Source: Flavobacteriaceae bacterium (GTDB lineage: Bacteria; Bacteroidota; Bacteroidia; Flavobacteriales; Flavobacteriaceae). From it: DNA of 14,677 nucleotides. The stretch covers positions 1 through 14,677 of the forward strand of contig JACXVH010000037.1 in assembly GCA_014763515.1 (NCBI GenBank). The letters run 5' to 3'. The notes under the pieces were generated by a model. That model was not told the origin of the DNA and searched no databases. It was given only the letters and a program-made list of their open reading frames with translations. Below are positions 1 through 6,751 of the stretch, in pieces. A program made the position numbers and the translations under genes. Numbering within the stretch: position 1 is the first letter of the stretch; each line of letters starts with the position of its first letter.

Positions 1-23
1 TAATCAGTTCTTAACTATTTTTG

Positions 24-59
24 AAAAAAGGGTTCAACTTTAATTAAAAAGTCAAACCC
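24..59 (-). terminator. Rho-independent terminator (minus strand)
   Basis: Read on the minus strand, an 11-bp stem (arms 59-49 and 40-30, with two G-U pairs) closes an A/T loop of 8 nt. A run of six T (29-24) follows directly. The stem base is three G-C pairs. It lies downstream of the decayed small gene and the LamG lipoprotein gene, so it would end their transcripts. Confidence 0.6.
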
Positions 60-139
60 CATTATTATTAACTTACACACTTTTTAGGATAGTGTCTTTT
101 TTTAGTTTAACAAGTATTCTTCGAGAAACTTTGTATTAA

Positions 140-302
140 TTACTTTTTCTTTCTATTTAGTAGTAACACACATCCAAGAGCAACTGCAATTATAGATTTG
201 TAATTTGATTTGAAATCAAAAATTTAGTTGCTGAATGTTTAAATTCTTATTACTATTAAAACAAGCCCAATAATTTTTGGGGAATTATTTTTTTTTTTTC
301 AT
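140..302 (-). pseudogene. Decayed gene for a small two-helix membrane protein
   Basis: An ATG at 302 is followed by 12 A residues and an immediate in-frame stop. If one A is removed, the frame continues as MKKKNNSPKIIGLVLIVIRI, stops, reads TFSN, stops again, then continues as IFDFKSNYKSIIAVALG and CVLLLNRKKK before a final stop at 140. Both hydrophobic segments therefore lie in one frame, each bounded by lysine or arginine. This is what a protein of about 55 residues with two membrane helices would look like after a homopolymer slip and two nonsense changes. The segment also has its own promoter of the same type as its neighbours. I do not recognise the family. In such AT-rich DNA a chance hydrophobic frame is a real alternative. 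Confidence 0.35.
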
Positions 303-346
303 TTCAGTTAAGTTTTATTAAAGTTTTTATTGTATACGTCAAATTT

Positions 347-394
347 CAAACTTAGTAAAATGACAATAAATTTTATTTACCGAAAAATGGGTAG
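347..394 (-). promoter_or_regulatory. Putative response-regulator operator and -7 element (decayed small gene)
   Basis: On the minus strand, TACCCATTTTTCGGTA (393-378) is an imperfect inverted repeat of two 7-mers spaced by 2 nt. Exactly 23 nt later comes TAAGTTTG (354-347), a perfect TAnnTTTG -7 element, 44 nt before the ATG at 302. No TTG lies at the -33 position. Symmetry is weaker and the spacer is one base longer than in the three sister sites at 1454, 6377 and 6682. Confidence 0.5.
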
Positions 395-410
395 TTTTTT
401 AATAAAAATA

Positions 411-1397
411 TTAAAATGAATCAGTTGCAAGTTGAGAAATTTCGGTGTTAGTTAATGCTCTATCATAAAATAATAAATCATCTATTATACCATTCCAATA
501 GTTTCCATATAATCCACCAATTTTAATATTTTCATTTTCCCAGCTATTTCCCTCATTAAATGTTCTAGTATCAGTTTGATTTCCATCTATATATAATGTC
601 CATGTAATATTGTTTTCTACTTTTAAAATAAAATGAAACCATTCATTTGGTGTTGAATTATAAGGTGTTAGTGAATTATGTAAACCTGTAGTTGGACTAT
701 TGTATCTAAAAAAAGTACCAGAATTACCTTTATAAATTTCAAAATCATAAATTGTTCCATTTCCTTTTGTCAGAATTGGTCCATTATCATTATTAGGATT
801 GTTTATCCAGCCACTTATGGTAAAAGTAGCTAATCCATTTACTAAACTTTTGTCAATTTCAACTTGACCACTATTAAATTGTAGTGCTTTATTTGACTCG
901 TTATTTCTATTTGAAGCTAAATTTACTCCACCAGTTATTGTTCCAATAAAGTTACCTAAAATGTCATTTGCTTGATTGTTTGTTGTAGAATCAAATAAAT
1001 AGCCAGCTTTTAAGCCAAACATTGGAAAGTCAAGGTCATTAATGTTAACTGTAATTATTGCATCTTTTTCGATAGTTCCATTTGTAGCTCTAATGGTAGT
1101 TGAAAGTTGAGTGTTAGTTTCATAATCAAATGGAAATTCTTCATTCACAAATAATTTACCATTGTTGTCTATGTAAAAAGCTCCATTAACACTTTCATTT
1201 ATTAATGCAAATGTAAATGTTTGATTTTGTTCAGATGAAATAATAATTTGACCTATTTCTGTTTGATTTTTGGCTCCTTCATCCACCGAAAAAGTTTGAT
1301 TATTGAATGTAAAATCATAAGATGTTGAACTTTCATCATCAGATGAACATGAAATAAAAATAAATAATAGTAAAAAAGCAATGTTTAAATTTTTCAT
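411..1397 (-). CDS. Surface lipoprotein with cadherin-like and LamG/concanavalin-like domains
   Basis: The 328-residue product starts with a type II signal peptide ending in FISC (Cys17). SSDDES follows, which fits the acidic export signal that sends Bacteroidetes lipoproteins to the cell surface. Residues about 34-120 resemble a cadherin-like beta domain (FSVDEG at the start, ATNGTI and TVNINDLD near the end). Residues about 130-325 form a LamG/concanavalin-type jelly roll, shown by AGYLFD, ALQFNSGQVEI, FTISGWIN, WTLYIDG and the typical ending GIIDDLLFYDRALTNTEI. Such domains usually bind glycans or proteins, and no catalytic residues are evident. It lies directly downstream of the response regulator gene and has its own operator-type promoter at 1424-1470. 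A role in adhesion or substrate binding at the surface is inferred. Confidence 0.85.
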   Translation of the reverse strand: MKNLNIAFLLLFIFISCSSDDESSTSYDFTFNNQTFSVDEGAKNQTEIGQIIISSEQNQTFTFALINESVNGAFYIDNNGKLFVNEEFPFDYETNTQLSTTIRATNGTIEKDAIITVNINDLDFPMFGLKAGYLFDSTTNNQANDILGNFIGTITGGVNLASNRNNESNKALQFNSGQVEIDKSLVNGLATFTISGWINNPNNDNGPILTKGNGTIYDFEIYKGNSGTFFRYNSPTTGLHNSLTPYNSTPNEWFHFILKVENNITWTLYIDGNQTDTRTFNEGNSWENENIKIGGLYGNYWNGIIDDLLFYDRALTNTEISQLATDSF

Positions 1398-1423
1398 AGT
1401 TAAAAAGTTTATTAATTTAATTA

Positions 1424-1470
1424 CAAATCAAAACAATATTCTTTCTAACTAAACTACCCATGTTAGGTAG
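1424..1470 (-). promoter_or_regulatory. Putative response-regulator operator and -7 element (LamG lipoprotein)
   Basis: CTACCCATGTTAGGTAG (1454-1470, plus-strand reading) is a 17-bp inverted repeat with a 1-nt centre. On the minus strand, 23 nt separate its inner TA-bounded core from TTGATTTG (1431-1424), which matches TAnnTTTG at all but one defined position. The ATG is 26 nt further on. There is no -33 TTG. The operator begins 2 bp after the stop codon of the response regulator gene. Confidence 0.6.
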
Positions 1471-1472
1471 GC

Positions 1473-2108
1473 TTAAATCAATTTACGGTTATTTGCTTCT
1501 TTTATTGCTTCTTCTTTTGAATGAACTTGAAGTTTATCATAAATGTTTTTAATATGATATTTTATTGTATTAACACTTATATCATATTCTAATGCAATAG
1601 ATTTATATGAACTGCCTTGTGAAAGCATAGTTAGTACTTGAGTTTCTCTTTCAGTTAGTATACTATCAGGTGCCTTTTGAAACGATTGTACCACCATTTT
1701 AGCAATGTTAATACTCATAGGGGCGCCACCCGCTACAGATTCTTTTAATGCGGAAATCATTTTGTCACTCGTTACATTCTTTGTTAAATAACCCGAAGCA
1801 CCAGCACAAAGAGCATCAAAAACTATTTCGGAGTTTTCGTAAACAGTTACCATTATAACAATGGTTTTTGGGCTTATTTTTTTTATTTCTTTAGTGCATA
1901 AAATGCCATTCATTCCGGGTAGTTCGATATCCATTAATACAATATCAGGTAAATCTTCTTTGAAAAATTCTAAAGCATTTTCTGCATTAAGATATGTGCC
2001 CACTACTTTAAAATCTTCAGTTACATTAATATTTTCTCTAAAAATATCGTTTAGAGGTTCATTGTCTTCAATTATAACAACTTTGTATGTAGTATTAGTA
2101 TTATTCAT
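1473..2108 (-). CDS. LuxR/NarL-family two-component response regulator
   Basis: This is a 211-residue protein of the usual length for the family. Residues about 7-125 are a receiver domain with acidic pocket Glu14/Asp15, phospho-acceptor Asp60 (IVLMDIELPGMNG), switch Thr88 (IMVTVY) and Lys110 (GYLTKN). Residues about 148-211 are a LuxR-type helix-turn-helix (LTERETQVLTMLSQG, then SVNTIKYHIKNIYDKL). The ATG overlaps the end of the kinase gene (ATGAATAA), which implies translational coupling, so the kinase is its partner. It probably binds the TACYYMT-like inverted repeats found in front of five surrounding genes. That link is inferred from site type and proximity. No copy of the operator was seen upstream of its own operon. 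Confidence 0.93.
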   Translation of the reverse strand: MNNTNTTYKVVIIEDNEPLNDIFRENINVTEDFKVVGTYLNAENALEFFKEDLPDIVLMDIELPGMNGILCTKEIKKISPKTIVIMVTVYENSEIVFDALCAGASGYLTKNVTSDKMISALKESVAGGAPMSINIAKMVVQSFQKAPDSILTERETQVLTMLSQGSSYKSIALEYDISVNTIKYHIKNIYDKLQVHSKEEAIKEANNRKLI

Positions 2109-3888
2109 CTTCAGAAATTTTTTCTTTAATGTTCACTTCAATAGTAATAGTTGTTCCTCTACTATTTGAATTTACATTCAGTGTGGCTCCCATTTGAGAA
2201 GCTCTTTCTTTCATGTTATTTAATCCGTTTATTCTTTTTAAATTTTTTTCATCGAAACCAATGCCATCATCGATAATATCAATCTTTAAATAATTAGAAT
2301 TTAAATTGAAACTAGTTGTAATCTCTTTAGCTTTAGAGTGTTTTACAGCATTAGTAATAGCTTCTTTTGCAATTAAAATTATATTTCTATTCCAGTAATG
2401 AGGTAATTTTATATTATCATCAATAGATTTATTAACTATTAAATCAATCTTAAATGAGTTTGTGAAATCTTGAGCAAAATCAGTAATGTAAGTAACTACT
2501 TCTTCAATGTAATCACTTCCAGATTTTAAGGAAAACATAAAATCTTTTGTTTGTTTATATAGTAAATCTGAATCATTTTTTATGTAATCTAAGGAATGTA
2601 TAAATTCTTGTTTACTTTTTTTATTTTGATGTTGAATCATTAAATCAGATAAAGCGCTTATTCTAGCTAATTTATTTCCTAGACTATCATGAAAATCTTT
2701 TGCAATATTATCTCTTACTTGTGTAAGTTCAATTTCTAATTTTTCTCTTTTTAATATGGAAGCTTTAAGTTGTTTGTTTTTATTTCTAAATTTTATTAAC
2801 TGGTAAACGACCAAAAATATTATTACAGACGAAAGTGCAATAAATATGAATGCTAAATAGAAATCTTGTTTTGCTATTTCTAAATCTTTCTTAATAGTTT
2901 CTTCACGTAGTAAAATATTTTCTTTTTCTTTTTTTTCTGCTTGATATTTTTCTTCAATTTCTAATACTTTAGCCGAAATATTTGCAGTATCTATACTGTC
3001 TCTAATTTTTGAGGCTTCTTCAAATGTTTGTAAAGCTTCATCAAATTTTCCAAGTGCTTTTAAAACCTTGCTTTTAAATTGTAATCGTTCAATTATAGAA
3101 GGATCTTTATCCATTCGTTTCATATATTGAAAGACTTCATTTAAATCAGATAAAGCTTGAGAATGTTTACCCAAATGATAATTAGCTTCCGCTTTATAAA
3201 ACATTACATCATCCTTTTGTTTTGGGTCAATGTCATTCCAATATTTTAATTTTAGGTTTTTAACAGTATTTAATACATTGTTGTATTTTTTTTGTATTAA
3301 ATAGTTTTTAGAAAGCACTTTTAAATTTGCAGCGGTAATGTTTTTGTAATCTTTTTTTACGCTTATTTTTAACACTTTGTTTAAAATATAATTAGAACTA
3401 TCAATTTGATTTAAAGCTTGATAGCTCGATCCGAGATTAGATAATGTAGAAGTATATCCTTTACCAGTTTCGTTCTCTTTGTAATTAGATAAAATTTCTT
3501 GATAAATTTTCTTAGCTTTTTGGTATTCACCAAGTTTTGTGAAAATTAAAGCCAAATTATTTTGGCTATCTAATACTAATTCTTGGTTTTTTATTTTTTT
3601 TGCAAAATCAGTAGCTTTTAATAAGTTTTTGGCACTTTTATCATAATCACCTTTCAAATAAAAATGAAATGCATATTGCTCGTATAATTTAAAAGCTAAA
3701 GAGTCAATTTTTTCAATATTTTTAATTTTAAAAATAGCTTTAAAAATTTCATCAGCTTTTGAACGATCTTCAGAATGTAAAACTTTATAAACTGAATCAT
3801 ACAAAACTGTAAAACGATCAATGTCTTGTGCTTTTGTTTTTTGTAACGTAGCTAGTAATAAAAGAAGTAGTAAAGTTTTTAATTTCAT
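2101..3888 (-). CDS. TPR-containing sensor histidine kinase (HisKA_3 / HATPase_c)
   Basis: The 595-residue product has a signal peptide (MKLKTLLLLLLLATLQKTKAQ region). A helical region of tetratricopeptide repeats follows (about 30-310, e.g. LALIFTKLGEYQKAKKIYQE and VLKALGKFDEALQTFEEA), then a short coiled coil (310-340) and one membrane helix (about 343-366). The dimerisation domain is of HisKA_3 type, with the phospho-acceptor His400 in KDFHDSLGNKLARI. The ATPase domain has an N box (EAITNAVKHS, 509-518), a G1 box (DDGIGFD, 540-546) and a G2-like GLNNMKERA (555-563). The layout suggests a periplasmic TPR sensor that phosphorylates the response regulator encoded by the overlapping next gene. 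The signal sensed is unknown. A terminator-like palindrome separates it from the upstream T9SS-cargo gene. No convincing promoter was found in the short gap. Confidence 0.93.
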   Translation of the reverse strand: MKLKTLLLLLLLATLQKTKAQDIDRFTVLYDSVYKVLHSEDRSKADEIFKAIFKIKNIEKIDSLAFKLYEQYAFHFYLKGDYDKSAKNLLKATDFAKKIKNQELVLDSQNNLALIFTKLGEYQKAKKIYQEILSNYKENETGKGYTSTLSNLGSSYQALNQIDSSNYILNKVLKISVKKDYKNITAANLKVLSKNYLIQKKYNNVLNTVKNLKLKYWNDIDPKQKDDVMFYKAEANYHLGKHSQALSDLNEVFQYMKRMDKDPSIIERLQFKSKVLKALGKFDEALQTFEEASKIRDSIDTANISAKVLEIEEKYQAEKKEKENILLREETIKKDLEIAKQDFYLAFIFIALSSVIIFLVVYQLIKFRNKNKQLKASILKREKLEIELTQVRDNIAKDFHDSLGNKLARISALSDLMIQHQNKKSKQEFIHSLDYIKNDSDLLYKQTKDFMFSLKSGSDYIEEVVTYITDFAQDFTNSFKIDLIVNKSIDDNIKLPHYWNRNIILIAKEAITNAVKHSKAKEITTSFNLNSNYLKIDIIDDGIGFDEKNLKRINGLNNMKERASQMGATLNVNSNSRGTTITIEVNIKEKISEDE

Positions 3889-3965
3889 TTAATAATGAAT
3901 AAAGTTCTCTATGGAAAGGTATTTATTTTATTTTAAAGATTCAAATAGGAATGCTTTTAAAGAAT

Positions 3966-3997
3966 AGATGCTTCTTGTTTTAAAACAAGAAGCATCT
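3966..3997 (-). terminator. Perfect 32-bp palindrome, probable terminator of the T9SS-cargo gene
   Basis: Both 16-nt arms are perfectly complementary and the centre is TTTTAAAA, so in RNA the hairpin would have a short A/U loop. It lies 17 nt after the stop codon of the gene at 4015-6321, read on the minus strand. The downstream U-run is weak (ATTCTTT), so termination may be partial and some transcripts could continue into the kinase gene. Confidence 0.6.
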
Positions 3998-4014
3998 GTA
4001 ATTAACCTAACCAA

Positions 4015-6321
4015 TTACTTTTTAAACAACTGTAAAGTTTCTTTTCTATTATTGGAATACATTTCTATTAGGTATATTCCAGTTTCAAGTTCATCTATTG
4101 AATATTGGTTTTGTACACTATTAAATTCTTTTACTTTTTTACCATCTAAACTATAAATTGAAATTTTATCAATAATCAAGTTGTTTTCAGTTTTAATTGA
4201 AAAATAATTTGATGAGGGATTAGGGTATAAACTGAATTTATTTAAATTTTGATTTTTTATTGATAAAATATTGTTAGTTGAAAATTCATATAGTCCTTCT
4301 AAAGGATTTGAATAAGAATAAAGTCCACCTCCTGTATAATTTTCGGTTATAATTAAATCATAATCAGTATTTGGTTGTAAACCTGTTATTTGTAAGTTAT
4401 AAGGGCTGTTAAATATTACTTGCGAAAAAACTTGAGGATCTTCAAAATATGATGCATCTCTATTATAAACATTTACATGATAATTATATTCACTAGTTGT
4501 ATTAATAGGAGTAAAATTTATATCTACTGTACTACCTGTAATATTTGATAGTGTTACATTTTGAGGAGCTTGAGTTATGCCAGAAGTAAAAACTTCTATA
4601 GGAGTTGGATTTACTATAAAACCTCCGTTAGGGCAAATTGATGTTATAAAAACTCTATATTCTTTAAAATTTCCGTTGGAAAAACTTGGCATGTTTTGAA
4701 TAATACCAGATTGGATACCATTAACTAAATCATTAGTTCCACTAGCTTCATGAGATGCTAAATTGTTTGCTGGAGATGATGGACCTGTATAAGGATGAGC
4801 ATCTAAAATATGTTTTGAATAAGTATTTCCATTATTATTCCATTCTATTCCTACCCAATTATTTCCTTGATGAGCAAAGCTAAATTGATTAACTTGTGAA
4901 ATTAATATTGGTGAACAATCTGTTTTAACACTAGCCATAAAGAGTTCAATATTTTCTGAATTAGAAGTGAATGATCCAAAAAATAATACATTATTTAAAA
5001 TAGAAAAGGTTGGTGTGAAAGAACCAGGAGCTCCTGTAAAAAAACCTTGATGTCGAGGCAAAAGATCTTCGTATTTATATATACTGAAAGTATTAGTATC
5101 ATATTTTATTAATTTTGTACTGTTATCAGTATCTGCTATACACATAAGATTTATACCGTCAGTAATTAAACTTCTTGGAGAGCTGTTTCCACTTGCGTAA
5201 TTATTATTTTGATTTATATCAATTGTTAAAAAAGCCCCAGCATTTGTTAAAGCAATAAGTTCTTTTCCAGCTGCTCCACGTTTAGCACTCATATATAATC
5301 TTCCATTAACAACGATAAGTTCTTTAGCACCACTTCCAGTTGAAGAGGTAGGATCAACGTCAAATATGCTGGTTCCAGCATTTGTTCCATCAGTTCTCCA
5401 TAGTTCAATACCATTACCATCATCGGCTGTAAAATATATCCAACTTCCAAAGGCTGTAAATTCCTTTGGGTTTCCATTACCAGAAGGATTAATATTTTTA
5501 ATAAACTCAATTGTTGGATTACTGATTACTGATAAGTCAATTCTATAAAGTTCGGTATCATTGTTTGAAGTTCCCGAAAAGTATATAAAAGTATCTATTA
5601 CTCTTAAATCTGAAATCTCTGTAAAGCCTAAGGTAGGATGATTGTTTATTTCAAAAGTACCACTATTTGTTCCGTCAGTTATCCAAAGTCTTAAATCTGA
5701 GGAATTATTAGGCGAAGCAGAAAAAACTAAATACTCCGAAGCTCCAGCGTTATATTTTACAAAATTTGATGGGTTAGAACTATTTGCCCCGTTTTCATTA
5801 ATATCTTTAATTAAATCAATTTGCCCAGTACTAGTATTAAAAGTCAAAAGTTCTTTACCAACATAAGTAGTTTCGTCATAGTCAGCAGAAAATAAAATAT
5901 TACCGTTAACAATCTCTAAGTTTGAAATATCTGCTATACTTCCTGTTAAATAGGGATCGGCATCAATTGTAGTAACTGAAGAACCGCTTAAGTTAAAATA
6001 GACTATTTTTTCTTCAACAACAGAATTTTCCTTTGTTGTAATTGCAACTATTTCATTATCGTTAATCGCTAGAACCTCTTTAAAACTAGAAAAGTTAGAA
6101 TTTATCTTTATAAGTTCATATTTTAACAAATCATAATAATATAAATCTTCTTCAGAATCAGGAGCGAAAAAAAATCGATTAGCTGAAGATTTATTTGGGG
6201 TTTGAGGAGAGAATGATACTTCAAAATAATTTTGGGTTCCAAATTCCTTAACATTTCGTATTTGTGAAAAGCTGTAATTAACTGTGCACAAAATGAAGAA
6301 ATAAAGTAATACTTTTTTCAT
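4015..6321 (-). CDS. T9SS-secreted protein with ELWRTDGT-type repeats, Fn3-like domain and C-terminal sorting signal
   Basis: The 768-residue product has a Sec signal peptide (MKKVLLYFFILCTVNYSFSQ). Residues about 25-470 carry the repeat style found in Bacteroidetes propeller-like proteins, with paired units LRLWITDGTNSGT (210-222) and IELWRTDGTNAGT (305-317) and repeating strands such as YLVFSASP, IYFTADDG and LYMSAKRG. Residues about 585-680 resemble fibronectin type III (APQNVTLSNITGSTVDINFT, then ITGLQPNTDYDLII). Residues about 690-768 are a type A T9SS sorting domain (FSLYPNPSSNYFSI, ISIYSLDGKKVKEF, LETGIYLIEMYSN, ending in KK). The product should be exported across the outer membrane and attached or released. 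Its promoter carries the best operator in the window. The ligand is unknown and no enzyme motif was seen. Confidence 0.88.
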   Translation of the reverse strand: MKKVLLYFFILCTVNYSFSQIRNVKEFGTQNYFEVSFSPQTPNKSSANRFFFAPDSEEDLYYYDLLKYELIKINSNFSSFKEVLAINDNEIVAITTKENSVVEEKIVYFNLSGSSVTTIDADPYLTGSIADISNLEIVNGNILFSADYDETTYVGKELLTFNTSTGQIDLIKDINENGANSSNPSNFVKYNAGASEYLVFSASPNNSSDLRLWITDGTNSGTFEINNHPTLGFTEISDLRVIDTFIYFSGTSNNDTELYRIDLSVISNPTIEFIKNINPSGNGNPKEFTAFGSWIYFTADDGNGIELWRTDGTNAGTSIFDVDPTSSTGSGAKELIVVNGRLYMSAKRGAAGKELIALTNAGAFLTIDINQNNNYASGNSSPRSLITDGINLMCIADTDNSTKLIKYDTNTFSIYKYEDLLPRHQGFFTGAPGSFTPTFSILNNVLFFGSFTSNSENIELFMASVKTDCSPILISQVNQFSFAHQGNNWVGIEWNNNGNTYSKHILDAHPYTGPSSPANNLASHEASGTNDLVNGIQSGIIQNMPSFSNGNFKEYRVFITSICPNGGFIVNPTPIEVFTSGITQAPQNVTLSNITGSTVDINFTPINTTSEYNYHVNVYNRDASYFEDPQVFSQVIFNSPYNLQITGLQPNTDYDLIITENYTGGGLYSYSNPLEGLYEFSTNNILSIKNQNLNKFSLYPNPSSNYFSIKTENNLIIDKISIYSLDGKKVKEFNSVQNQYSIDELETGIYLIEMYSNNRKETLQLFKK

Positions 6322-6346
6322 AATTTTTATTTTTTAAAGTTTTAAA

Positions 6347-6393
6347 CAAAATTATTTTAACAATGATTTGAGTGTACTACCTAAATTAGGTAG
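6347..6393 (-). promoter_or_regulatory. Putative response-regulator operator and -7 element (T9SS-cargo gene)
   Basis: CTACCTAAATTAGGTAG (6377-6393) is a perfect 8-1-8 inverted repeat, the most symmetrical of the four sites. On the minus strand its TA-bounded core is followed by 23 nt and then TAATTTTG (6354-6347), a perfect TAnnTTTG. The ATG lies 25 nt beyond. No TTG occurs 17-23 nt upstream of the -7 element, so an activator is likely required. Confidence 0.7.
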
Positions 6394-6428
6394 GTGTTTT
6401 TTTTAATCATTTCAAAATCAGATAAAAT

Positions 6429-6452
6429 AAAACCGTCAATTAAGACGGTTTT
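6429..6452 (-). terminator. Rho-independent terminator of the 54-residue peptide gene
   Basis: A 9-bp perfect stem (AAAACCGTC with GACGGTTTT) closes a 6-nt loop. Read on the minus strand it is followed by TTTTATTTTATC-like sequence. It begins 4 nt after the stop codon of the small gene. The plus-strand flank has no T-run, so it acts on the minus strand. Confidence 0.8.
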
Positions 6453-6456
6453 GAAA

Positions 6457-6621
6457 TCATTTTAAGGTTTGTATTTCTCTTCTTATACCATTAACACCAC
6501 CAGTATTTACAGTTTGTATTTCATAGTATGTTTCTTCTAAATCATTAATTTCTGAATCAGATAAATCAGAAGCCGAAACATTTAGTCCAAAAAATGCAAT
6601 TAGCATTAAAATAAATTCCAT
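6457..6621 (-). CDS. Small exported peptide, 54 residues, unknown function
   Basis: The ORF starts at ATG 6621, the only possible start before an upstream in-frame stop, and ends with TGA. The product opens with a hydrophobic segment and an SPase I-like site (MEFILMLIAFFGLNVSA, then SD). A short acidic mature part follows (DLSDSEINDLEETYYEIQTV) and a basic end (NGIRREIQTLK). The mature peptide would be about 37 residues. It has its own terminator 4 nt downstream, and its promoter shares operator 6682-6698 with the divergent 568-residue gene. The lack of an N-terminal lysine is unusual for a signal peptide. The family is not recognised. The clean transcription-unit boundaries on both sides are the main support that it is real. 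Confidence 0.65.
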   Translation of the reverse strand: MEFILMLIAFFGLNVSASDLSDSEINDLEETYYEIQTVNTGGVNGIRREIQTLK

Positions 6622-6651
6622 AATAAAATTTTTTATAGTTTATAATTGATA

Positions 6652-6728
6652 CAAATTTCATTTAAACAATAATGCTATGTACTACTCATTTTGGGTAGTA
6701 TGACAAAAAGTATAACAAGTTAGTTTTG
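6652..6728. promoter_or_regulatory. Bidirectional promoter with one shared operator
   Basis: CTACTCATTTTGGGTAG (6682-6698) is a 17-bp inverted repeat with a 1-nt centre. On the plus strand, 23 nt after its TA-bounded core lies TAGTTTTG (6721-6728), a perfect TAnnTTTG, 23 nt before the ATG at 6752. On the minus strand, also 23 nt after the core, lies GAAATTTG (6659-6652), one mismatch from consensus, 30 nt before the ATG at 6621. Neither side has a -33 TTG. One bound dimer could therefore activate both divergent genes. Confidence 0.7.
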
Positions 6729-6751
6729 TAAATAACAAAAAAATAAACTTT

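Noticed and set aside
77..103. Plus-strand hairpin ACACT/AGTGT followed by CTTTTTTT, possible terminator of a gene left of the window.
   Set aside because: Only a 5-bp A/T-rich stem with a 9-10 nt loop, and no upstream gene is visible to support it.
1861..2169. 102-residue plus-strand frame across the response regulator and kinase end.
   Set aside because: It lies antisense to two well-supported genes and has no promoter, family signature or signal peptide of its own.
3889..3965. Half-site TACCTTT and a TATTTG-like element in front of the kinase gene, considered as an autoregulatory operator.
   Set aside because: There is no second half-site, no full TAnnTTTG and no 23-nt spacing, so it does not match the other promoters.
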